Positions 1-5,316 of a stretch of 8,710 nucleotides of DNA are shown piece after piece. The notes beneath the pieces were generated by a model, which was not told the origin of the DNA, searched no databases, and was given only the letters and a program-made list of their open reading frames with translations. The stretch is from Pseudomonadota bacterium (GTDB taxonomy: Bacteria; Pseudomonadota; Alphaproteobacteria; Reyranellales; Reyranellaceae): assembly GCA_023436825.1 (NCBI GenBank), contig JAEZHS010000535.1:1-8710 (forward strand), in the 5' to 3' direction. The position numbers were made by a program, and so were the translations under genes. Within the stretch, counting starts at the first letter, position 1. Each line of letters opens with the position of its first letter.

Positions 1-127
1 CGATGTGGCCGTTGACCAGGGTGGCGACGCCGGCCGAGTCATAGCCGCGATATTCGAGGCGCTTCAGCGCTTCGACCAGCAAAGGCGTGACCGGTGCCTT
101 GCCGATGATCCCGATGATGCCGCACAT
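1..127 (-). CDS. glmS: Glucosamine-fructose-6-phosphate aminotransferase (isomerizing), N-terminal fragment
   Basis: GlmS makes glucosamine-6-phosphate from fructose-6-phosphate and glutamine in the cytoplasm, the first committed step towards UDP-GlcNAc for peptidoglycan and LPS. Only the first 42 codons are in the window; the gene runs off the left edge. The protein begins MCGIIGIIG, so Cys2, exposed after Met removal, is the N-terminal nucleophile of the class II glutamine amidotransferase domain. The motif [12 protein letters not shown] follows at about residues 24-35, as expected for GlmS. The ATG at 127 is fixed by this N-terminus. It lies 17 bases downstream of the glmU stop codon in the same direction, so the two genes are probably co-transcribed. 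No strong Shine-Dalgarno sequence is visible, only a G-rich stretch. The identification is firm despite the truncation. Confidence 0.95.
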   Translation of the reverse strand, partial: MCGIIGIIGKAPVTPLLVEALKRLEYRGYDSAGVATLVNGHI

Positions 128-144
128 GAAGAGCCCCGCCCCCG

Positions 145-1503
145 CTACTTCTTCCCAGTCCGCTTGGCCTCCGCCGCACGGGCCTTGAGCTTGGCACGAA
201 GCGCCGCCGCCCGCCCCTTCTTTGTCTGCTGGCGGGCACGGCCGAAGGCCACGGCGCCGGCCGGCCCGTCCTGGGTGACGACGCTGCCCGCCGTCACGTT
301 GGCGCCGCGGCCGATGCGGATCGGCGCCACCAGGGAACTGTTGGAGCCGACGAAGGCTTCCGCGCCGATGACGGTGCGCCACTTGCCGTAGCCGTCGTAG
401 TTCACGGCGATCGTGCCGGCGCCGATGTTGGAGGCCGCGCCGATATCGGAGTCGCCGAGATAGGCCAGGTGGTTGGCCTTGGCGCCGCGGCCCATGCGGG
501 TGGCCTTGAGCTCGACGAAATTGCCGATATGGACCTGGTCGGCGACGTCCGAGCCCGGCCGGATGCGCGCGAACGGGCCGATGATGGCGTCACGACCGAT
601 GCGGGCGCCTTCGATGTCGCAGAAGGCCTTGATCTCCGTTCCCGACGCCACGCTCACACCCGCGCCGAAGCGGACATTGGGACCGATCGTCACGTCGGCC
701 GCGAACTTGGTATCGGCCGCCAGCCATACCGTGTCCGGATCAGCCATGCTGACGCCCATCTCGAAGGCTGCCGAGCGCAGGCGCTGCTGCAGGGCCTTCT
801 CCGCCACCGCGAGCTCGGCGCGCGAATTGATGCCCTGGAACTCGGCTTCCTCGCCCGCGACGGCGATCGCGACATGCCCCGCGCCGCGAGCCAAGGCCAC
901 GGCATCGGTGAGATAGAACTCGTTCTTGACGTTCTTGTTCCTGATCGCGCCCAGCAGCGAGCCGATCAGCGCGCCGTCGATGCACATCACGCCGGAATTG
1001 CAGAGGTCGACAGCGCGTTCAGTGTCGTCGGTATCCTTGCTTTCGACGATCCGCTCCAGCATGCCGTCGCGCACGATCAGCCGGCCGTAGGGCGCCGGAT
1101 CCCGCGCCGTGAAGCCCAGCACGCCGACCGCCGCCTTGGCCTTGCGACAGGCTTCCACCAGGCGCTGCAGCGAGGCGGTCGTGATCAGGGGAGCGTCGGC
1201 AAAGACCACCAGCACCGGGCCGCGATGGCCCTCGAGCGCCGGCAGCGCGGCCTTGGCGGCATCGGCCGTCCCGCGTGGCTTGCGCTGGACCACCGTGGGA
1301 TGCGGAGCGAAAGCTGCGGCCACCTCCCTGGCGCTCGGCGCCACCACGCCGACGATGCGGGCGGGCTTGAGTCGCGCGGCGTTCTCCAGCACGTGGCGCA
1401 CCATCGGCCATCCGGCCAGGGGATGGAGGACCTTCGGCAGGGCCGACTTCATGCGCGTTCCGGCCCCGGCGGCCAGCACCACCACGGCGATGGGAGATTT
1501 CAT
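145..1503 (-). CDS. glmU: Bifunctional GlmU: glucosamine-1-phosphate acetyltransferase / GlcNAc-1-phosphate uridylyltransferase
   Basis: GlmU acetylates glucosamine-1-phosphate and then couples it to UTP, giving UDP-GlcNAc for peptidoglycan and lipid A. The protein has 452 residues, close to the usual length of about 450-460. The N-terminal Rossmann-like uridylyltransferase domain shows [11 protein letters not shown] at residues 10-20 with P23-K24, a GTAD motif at 78-81, and D103 in FADAPLI, where a metal-binding Asp is expected. From about residue 250 there is a left-handed beta-helix of hexapeptide repeats. It contains NHLAYLGDS, with His345 in the position of the catalytic base of the acetyltransferase, then [13 protein letters not shown]. 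The C-terminus is a basic Lys/Ala-rich tail. The ATG at 1503 gives the classic N-terminus and ends in TAG. glmS follows 17 bases downstream. A HAD phosphatase is divergent, with 60 bp between the starts, so both promoters must lie there or overlap the genes. Confidence 0.97.
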   Translation of the reverse strand: MKSPIAVVVLAAGAGTRMKSALPKVLHPLAGWPMVRHVLENAARLKPARIVGVVAPSAREVAAAFAPHPTVVQRKPRGTADAAKAALPALEGHRGPVLVVFADAPLITTASLQRLVEACRKAKAAVGVLGFTARDPAPYGRLIVRDGMLERIVESKDTDDTERAVDLCNSGVMCIDGALIGSLLGAIRNKNVKNEFYLTDAVALARGAGHVAIAVAGEEAEFQGINSRAELAVAEKALQQRLRSAAFEMGVSMADPDTVWLAADTKFAADVTIGPNVRFGAGVSVASGTEIKAFCDIEGARIGRDAIIGPFARIRPGSDVADQVHIGNFVELKATRMGRGAKANHLAYLGDSDIGAASNIGAGTIAVNYDGYGKWRTVIGAEAFVGSNSSLVAPIRIGRGANVTAGSVVTQDGPAGAVAFGRARQQTKKGRAAALRAKLKARAAEAKRTGKK

Positions 1504-1563
1504 GCCCGTCCGATGCCATGGGGCTGGCGGTCCCGCAAGGCAGATGTGCTAAAGGAAAGTGTC

Positions 1564-2265
1564 ATGCACCCCAATGCCGATAATCTGATCGCCACCCGGT
1601 TCGACACCGTGATCTACGACCTCGACGGCACCCTGATCGACAGCGCCCGCGACATGGGCGTGGCGGTGAGCCGGGTGCTGGCCGACCACGGCCTGCCGCC
1701 GATCAGCGACGAGGACGCCCGCCACTTCATGGGCGAAGGCAGCAAGGTCACGATGCGCCGCGCCTTCGCCAAGGCCGGCCGCACCCTCGACGAGGCCGAG
1801 GCGAGCGCCGTCACCCGCGAATTCGTGCGCTACTACGAGGCCGATCCCGTCAGCCATACGACGGCGTTCGACGGCGTCACCGAGGTCGTCGCCCGCTTCG
1901 ACCGGATGGGCCTCAGGCAGGGCGTGTGCACCAACAAGTTCGAGAATCCATCGCGCATGATCCTGAAGCACCTGAAGCTCATGCCGCCGATCGCCGACGT
2001 GGCCGGCGCCGACACTTTCACCGTACGCAAGCCCGATCCCGGCCACATCCTGCAGCTCATCGACAAGATGGCCGGCCATCGCGACCGCGCCGTGATGATC
2101 GGCGATTCCATCCACGACGTGGAGGCCGCCCATGCGGCGGGGCTGCCGGCGGTGCTGGTGAGCTGGGGCTATACCGCGCGGCCTGCCAGCGAGCTCGGCG
2201 CCGAAGCCGTAATCGATCACTTCGCCGCCCTGCCCGAGGCGCTGGGGCAGATTGCCACCCGTTGA
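1564..2265 (+). CDS. HAD-IA family hydrolase, phosphoglycolate phosphatase-like
   Basis: This is a 233-residue cytoplasmic HAD-superfamily phosphatase, the size of Gph-type phosphoglycolate phosphatases. All four HAD motifs are present. Motif I is DLDGT, with nucleophile D19 and acid/base D21. Motif II is T123 in CTNK. Motif III is K156 in RKPDP. Motif IV is GDSIHD, with D181 and D185 binding Mg. The helical cap between motifs I and II (about residues 30-95) is the C1 type. The ATG at 1564 is preceded by AAGGA at 1552-1556 with a 7-base spacer, which fixes the start although the frame stays open far upstream. The gene is divergent from glmU, and tRNA-Val follows 47 bases after its TGA. Phosphoglycolate is the likeliest substrate by family resemblance, but HAD substrates cannot be read from motifs, and this protein could serve another small phosphate ester. 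Confidence 0.9.
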   Translation: MHPNADNLIATRFDTVIYDLDGTLIDSARDMGVAVSRVLADHGLPPISDEDARHFMGEGSKVTMRRAFAKAGRTLDEAEASAVTREFVRYYEADPVSHTTAFDGVTEVVARFDRMGLRQGVCTNKFENPSRMILKHLKLMPPIADVAGADTFTVRKPDPGHILQLIDKMAGHRDRAVMIGDSIHDVEAAHAAGLPAVLVSWGYTARPASELGAEAVIDHFAALPEALGQIATR

Positions 2266-2273
2266 CGGCCAAG

Positions 2274-2301
2274 TTGACGGGTCCGCCGGCAGGCCCTATA
2301 C
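2274..2301 (+). promoter_or_regulatory. Probable sigma-70 promoter of tRNA-Val
   Basis: A TTGACG box at 2274-2279 (5 of 6 matches to the -35 consensus) is separated by 16 bases from CTATAC at 2296-2301, a common alphaproteobacterial -10 shape. Transcription would start around 2307-2310, a few bases before the mature tRNA 5' end. A second TTGACG at 2262-2267 overlaps the stop codon of the phosphatase gene but is too far away to pair with this -10. The call rests on box match, spacing and position only. Confidence 0.65.
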
Positions 2302-2312
2302 GCGCCCCTTCC

Positions 2313-2387
2313 GGGCGCTTAGCTCAGCGGGAGAGCACACCCTTCACACGGGTGGGGTCGTAGGTTCAATCCCTACAGCGCCCACCA
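2313..2387 (+). tRNA. tRNA-Val(CAC)
   Basis: A complete cloverleaf can be drawn. The acceptor stem GGGCGCT (2313-2319) pairs with AGCGCCC (2377-2383). The D stem is GCTC/GAGC (2322-2325 with 2333-2336). The anticodon stem CACCC/GGGTG (2338-2342 with 2350-2354) encloses the loop TTCACAC, giving anticodon CAC at 2345-2347, which reads GUG valine codons. There is a 5-base variable loop, and a T stem GTAGG/CCTAC encloses TTCAATC. The discriminator is A2384 and the 3' CCA (2385-2387) is encoded in the DNA. All stems are fully Watson-Crick paired, so this is a functional gene. It has its own upstream promoter and a hairpin immediately downstream. Confidence 0.97.
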
Positions 2388-2407
2388 TTGCCTTCGGGCA
2401 TTGGTTT
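2385..2407 (+). terminator. UUCG-loop hairpin at the 3' end of tRNA-Val, putative terminator
   Basis: TGCC (2389-2392) pairs with GGCA (2397-2400) around a TTCG tetraloop. After one T-T mismatch the stem continues with CCA (2385-2387) against TGG (2402-2404). Only TTT follows before the sequence becomes mixed, so intrinsic termination would be weak. The hairpin could instead be a 3' processing or stabilising structure of the precursor tRNA. Transcript may read on into the downstream gene. Confidence 0.5.
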
Positions 2408-2432
2408 CCTGGTCCCTTTGGCGAAGAACAGC

Positions 2433-3473
2433 GTGCTCAGCCTTCGACCCGGAGATCGTATTCCCGACTTCGCCTTGCCTGGCCTTGACGGCAAGCATCG
2501 CAAGTTCATCTGGTCGTTCACCGGAGCGCCCGTGGCGCTGGTTGCGGTCGACGATCTCTCCAACCTCGATGTCGGCCAGTTCACCGCCCTGATCGAAGCC
2601 TGCGCCAAGGCCGCCGTCGTGCCCGTTGTCGTGGCCGGCAACGCCGTGGCCGCCGCCGTGGCGCCATGGACGAAGCTCGGCGGCACGCCGGAAGCGCCGC
2701 TGCTGCTCTGCGACCCCGATCGGCGCTTCCTGACCGCGCTGCTGGCCCAGGGTGGCATGGGCCTCGGGGCCGGCGGTACCTTGCGCATGCGCGTGATCGT
2801 GCTCGATCCCAACCAGCGCGTTGGCGCGACCTTCGACAGCCGGGCGCTGCCTGCCGCGGCGGAAGCGATGGGCGGGCTCGCCCAGTCGATACGCAGCGAC
2901 GGCGGCCGCGATCTCCTTCTGGCGGAGCCGATGGCGCCGGTGCTGGTATTGCCGCGCGTCTTCGAGCCCGACTTCTGCACCCAGCTCGTGCGGCTGTGGA
3001 GCAAGGGCGATCACAAGGACAGCGGCGTCTCGAGCCGCTACGGCAACGTCAACATGGATCATCTGAAGCGGACCGAGGACTATACGATCGTCGAGCCGAT
3101 GATGCTGAAGGCGGTGTCGGACCGCCTCGCCTACCGCATCGGGCCGGAGCTCACCAAGGTCTTCGCCTTCGACCGCCAGTTCACCTTCGATTCGCACGTC
3201 GTGCTGTCCTACAGCGCCGACGGCAAGCACTTCTTCGGCGCCCATCGCGACAACGGCGCACCGACCACCGCCGACCGCGCCTTCGCCGTGTCGCTCAATC
3301 TCAACGATGACTTCGAGGGCGGCGAGCTGGTGTTTCCCGAGTATGCCGGCGTGCGCGTCAGCCCGCCGGCGGGCGCCGCCGCCGTCTTCTCCTGCTCACT
3401 GCTGCACCAGGTGCTACCGGTGACGCGCGGCCGGCGCTTCGTGCTGACGACCTTCTTCCGCGCCAAAACCTAG
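2433..3473 (+). CDS. Peroxiredoxin-like domain fused to an Fe(II)/2-oxoglutarate dioxygenase domain
   Basis: The protein is about 346 residues long and has two domains. Residues 1 to about 160 resemble an AhpC/TSA-type thioredoxin fold, starting LRPGDRIPDFALPGLDG. The loop that should hold the peroxidatic cysteine (about 40-50, VDDLSNLDVGQF) has none, so peroxidase activity is unlikely. Residues from about 168 form a prolyl-4-hydroxylase-like 2OG-Fe(II) oxygenase domain with a complete triad: H271 and D273 (HRD) and H325 (LLHQV). R335 in RGRRF is placed to bind 2-oxoglutarate. The likely reaction is oxidative hydroxylation; the substrate is unknown. The start is uncertain: GTG 2433 just precedes the conserved domain, and TTG 2418 or TTG 2388 (directly after the tRNA) are alternatives. 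None has a strong Shine-Dalgarno sequence. The gene ends in tandem TAG stops. No signal peptide is visible. Confidence 0.85.
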   Translation: MLSLRPGDRIPDFALPGLDGKHRKFIWSFTGAPVALVAVDDLSNLDVGQFTALIEACAKAAVVPVVVAGNAVAAAVAPWTKLGGTPEAPLLLCDPDRRFLTALLAQGGMGLGAGGTLRMRVIVLDPNQRVGATFDSRALPAAAEAMGGLAQSIRSDGGRDLLLAEPMAPVLVLPRVFEPDFCTQLVRLWSKGDHKDSGVSSRYGNVNMDHLKRTEDYTIVEPMMLKAVSDRLAYRIGPELTKVFAFDRQFTFDSHVVLSYSADGKHFFGAHRDNGAPTTADRAFAVSLNLNDDFEGGELVFPEYAGVRVSPPAGAAAVFSCSLLHQVLPVTRGRRFVLTTFFRAKT

Positions 3474-3656
3474 TAGCTCTTCACAGGCGGTCTGACGGGC
3501 TGAACGACAAACGGGATCGCGTTCGTGCGATTCTGTCGGAAATGCCCGCGAACCATTGATGTCCTGCACCTTCCAGCCTTGGCGGCGGCCGGACGCCGTC
3601 GCCTGAAACGCGACAGAAACGACGTTTCGTGCGCCTTGGCTCGACTGCTGGTGGGC

Positions 3657-3925
3657 GTGAATTTCGCTGGATTTCGCTCGCCCCTCAATCACCGGACAAG
3701 CCGTTGAATCCTGGGCTTTTTGAATTTCGCTAGTTTCGCTGGCCGTTTTCACTCACCCGAGCAAAGCCGTCCTTTGGGCGTCTTCGCTCGGGATGACGGA
3801 AACTGGCCCCGGCAGGGCTGCCGCCGGGCACGATGGTATCGGATGAACGATGCATAGAGCGGACGCCGGAAAGTGCGGCGGCGAGTCCTCAATAACTTAG
3901 GTGTTCATCCGTGTCAATAACTATG
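3657..3925. repeat. Intergenic repeat element, copy 1
   Basis: This copy shares ordered conserved blocks with copy 2. They are GTGAATTTCG at 3657-3666, TTGAATCC at 3704-3711, a long block at 3827-3861 that includes CGATGCATAGAGCG, and TCAATAACTATG at 3914-3925. The long block aligns with 4315-4346 with two substitutions and three single-base gaps. Between blocks the sequence and spacing differ, so this is an old duplication or two members of a dispersed family. The copy contains TTTCGCT-type short repeats at 3661-3678 and 3724-3740. It also has a 37-nt hairpin (3756-3792), a CCCGGC/GCCGGG hairpin (3808-3828), and an outer inverted repeat CGGATGAAC/GTTCATCCG (3840-3848 with 3903-3911). The family is not recognised and the boundaries are only the outermost shared blocks. 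Confidence 0.65.
3756..3792. repeat. Long imperfect hairpin inside repeat copy 1
   Basis: CCCGAGC (3756-3762) pairs with GCTCGGG (3786-3792). After a mismatch, AAG pairs with CTT, and after another mismatch CGTCC pairs with GGGCG (one G-T) around a TTT loop. No T-tract follows on either strand, so it does not look like a simple intrinsic terminator. The flanking GGGATGACGG resembles the edges of dispersed palindromic repeats in other proteobacteria, but that comparison is from memory. Confidence 0.6.
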
Positions 3926-4089
3926 GTCGATCCGGCTGTTTCGTCGTCGCGATTTTCCAAGCATCATGGCCGGCCCTTTCCGGGAGCGACGACGCCATGG
4001 CCCGTGAGGACAGGACGGCTGGGTGACGCGTGCGCTGGCACGCCTCTCGGCTTTGCCGAAGGGGTGCATGCACTGCAGTCGCCTCGCCG

Positions 4090-4395
4090 GTGAATTTCGG
4101 CATTTTCAGCCAACATTTGGCAGCTGGCTGGACATTCGCCAAACCATTGAATCCACACCGCTTTTGGATCTTCGGCATTTCTGCATTTCCTGCAGTCCCT
4201 CCCGCTGGATTGCCCCCTTTGAGGTTTGCGCAGTTCTCGCAGTTCGCGCTCCCCCTCTGCGCCTGGTGCGAACTTATCCCGCCCGACGGCACGCAGCCCG
4301 CGCGGGAGCGGTCCGGCACATGGTCGGATAGACGATGCATAGAGCGACAGACGCTCGCACGGTACCGAAAACCGCCGTTCTTATCAATAACTATG
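4090..4395. repeat. Intergenic repeat element, copy 2
   Basis: This is the second copy, in the same orientation as copy 1. Its blocks are GTGAATTTCG at 4090-4099, TTGAATCC at 4147-4154, the long core at 4315-4346, and TCAATAACTATG at 4384-4395. A GC-rich palindrome CCCGCGCGGG (4297-4306) occupies the place where copy 1 has its CCCGGC/GCCGGG hairpin. GAGCG-ACAGA-CGCTC (4342-4356) forms a small hairpin overlapping the end of the core. The offset from copy 1 drifts from 433 to 485 and back to 470 across the blocks, so internal indels have accumulated. No terminal inverted repeats or target duplications are visible, and no function is assigned. Confidence 0.65.
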
Positions 4396-4558
4396 ATTTA
4401 TGCTGACATCGCGGCGACCCACCGGTTCATTTATTGCGACTTTTTGGGCTCCAGGAGCCGCCATATCTGGGGAGCTGCCACCACTATCACACCACCGCTT
4501 GCCTCGCTCGACCAACGTGCAGGCAATGCTGTCACCGTATCGGGTCGCCCCGGACGAG

Positions 4559-5263
4559 CTACTGGCTCTTGTCGCGCGCCGCATCGTGGGCCTGCGCCAG
4601 CTCGACGCGCGCCTGGTCGAGCGCGGGATCTAGGACGTCGATGCGCGATGCCTCGTTGAAGGCGCGATCGGCGGCGGCGATGTCCTTGCGCGCGATCGCG
4701 TCACGCATGGTCGCCAGAAGATCGGCGACCCGGCTGTTGCGCTTGGCCTCCCTTTGCTGCGCGGCCTGCATGGCCTGCCGCAGTTCGGCGATCTCGGGGG
4801 CCTGCGGCTTCAGGCGCTCGGCTTCGGTCAGCGCCTTGTCGGCATCGGCATAATCGTCGTTGCCGACGGCATTGCGGGCGCGGGCGATCTGGAGGGCGAA
4901 TTGGCCTTCGGGAGTGGCGAGCTCGGCGATCTTGCGCCGGGCCTCGGCAGTTTCGCTGAGGCCGGGCACCAGCTTGTCCGCTTCGTCCAGCTTGGCATTG
5001 GCTTCTGCGAACTTGGCCTTGTCGGCGAGACGACGCGCCTGGGCCACCAGGTGGAAGGCGCGATCGCTCAACGCTTCATCCGGCAACGCGTCGAAGTCGC
5101 TCAAATCGGCAACTGGCTGGCTGGCGGCTTGTCTTGCCGGCGCTGGCGCCGGAGGCGCTACAGCGGAAGGGCGATCGAAGAAATAGAAGGCGCCCGCCAG
5201 TATGGCGACACCCACCGCGCCAACGGCTGCTAGATGTGCCAGCCGCACTGAAAACGGACGCAA
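4559..5263 (-). CDS. Membrane-anchored, alanine-rich helical repeat protein (TPR-like), hypothetical
   Basis: The protein has 234 residues and I do not recognise a named family. Residues about 8-29 form one hydrophobic helix (LAAVGAVGVAILAGAFYFF) after a short basic N-terminus, consistent with a signal anchor and a periplasmic body. A Pro/Ala-rich linker follows at about 33-50. The remainder is charged alpha-helix with repeated patterns such as AKFAEANAKLDEADKLVPG and DYADADKALTEAERLKPQ, about 70 residues apart. These resemble TPR helices ending in the characteristic L-x-P. There are no cysteines or catalytic motifs, so a scaffold or protein-binding role is the best inference. The start is TTG at 5263, supported by GGAGGA seven bases upstream. 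The M81 peptidase gene ends 53 bases upstream in the same direction, so co-transcription is possible. The convergent dioxygenase gene lies beyond the gene-free block. Confidence 0.8.
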   Translation of the reverse strand: MRPFSVRLAHLAAVGAVGVAILAGAFYFFDRPSAVAPPAPAPARQAASQPVADLSDFDALPDEALSDRAFHLVAQARRLADKAKFAEANAKLDEADKLVPGLSETAEARRKIAELATPEGQFALQIARARNAVGNDDYADADKALTEAERLKPQAPEIAELRQAMQAAQQREAKRNSRVADLLATMRDAIARKDIAAADRAFNEASRIDVLDPALDQARVELAQAHDAARDKSQ

Positions 5264-5270
5264 AGCGCAT

Positions 5271-5276
5271 TCCTCC
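5271..5276 (-). promoter_or_regulatory. Shine-Dalgarno sequence deciding a TTG start
   Basis: On the minus strand GGAGGA stands 7 bases before TTG 5263. An ATG at 5270-5268 directly abuts this ribosome binding site but opens a frame of only 64 codons in the wrong phase. Spacing therefore favours the TTG as the start of the helical repeat protein. Confidence 0.7.
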
Positions 5277-5316
5277 GGTCTGGCCGGCTTTAACGTAGGA
5301 AGTCCGCCGCGGGTTG

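Larger units (their letters stand above)
3474..4558. other. Gene-free block of 1.1 kb containing a duplicated element
   Basis: No open frame here looks like a gene. Candidates are short, lack family motifs, have no ribosome binding site, and overlap each other in several frames. AT-rich patches (3680-3740, 4380-4450) contrast with the GC-rich coding DNA on both sides. The block contains two diverged copies of a 270-310 bp element, several hairpins, a GTGCATGCAC palindrome at 4064-4073, and a TCGGC-TTT-GCCGA hairpin at 4047-4059. The last 160 bases (4396-4558) show nothing recognisable except a short GGCTC-CAG-GAGCC hairpin near 4447-4459. No terminator was found for the convergent genes on either side. 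Confidence 0.7.

Noticed and set aside
469..1563. Upstream extension of the phosphatase frame through glmU on the opposite strand
   Set aside because: It is antisense to glmU and non-homologous in content. The HAD domain starts just after ATG 1564, which has its own ribosome binding site.
2365..2387. tRNA-Val 3' end as an integration site for a genomic island
   Set aside because: No second copy of the tRNA 3' segment and no integrase gene are present within the window.
2373..3245. A 290-codon minus-strand open frame opposite the dioxygenase gene
   Set aside because: Shadow of the real gene: it lacks motifs and a ribosome binding site and overlaps the tRNA-Val end.
3414..3752. Minus-strand frame encoding a 112-residue protein in the gene-free block
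   Set aside because: It has unusual composition and no ribosome binding site, starts inside the repeat element and ends inside the dioxygenase gene. It is better explained as repeat DNA that happens to be open.
3911..4093. Short plus-strand frames at 3911-4093 and 4030-4659
   Set aside because: They overlap one another and the repeat copies, lack ribosome binding sites, and show no protein-like features.
3921..4340. Minus-strand frame of 139 residues with patterns such as NCENCANLKGG
   Set aside because: The cysteines fall in the short-period motif part of the repeat, there is no recognisable domain, and copy 1 does not keep an equivalent frame. Probably spurious annotation bait.
4447..4459. 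GGCTC-CAG-GAGCC hairpin as terminator for the gene-free block or the helical protein gene
   Set aside because: The T-run (4441-4445) precedes the hairpin on the plus strand. On the minus strand the hairpin is followed by A residues, the wrong polarity for intrinsic termination.
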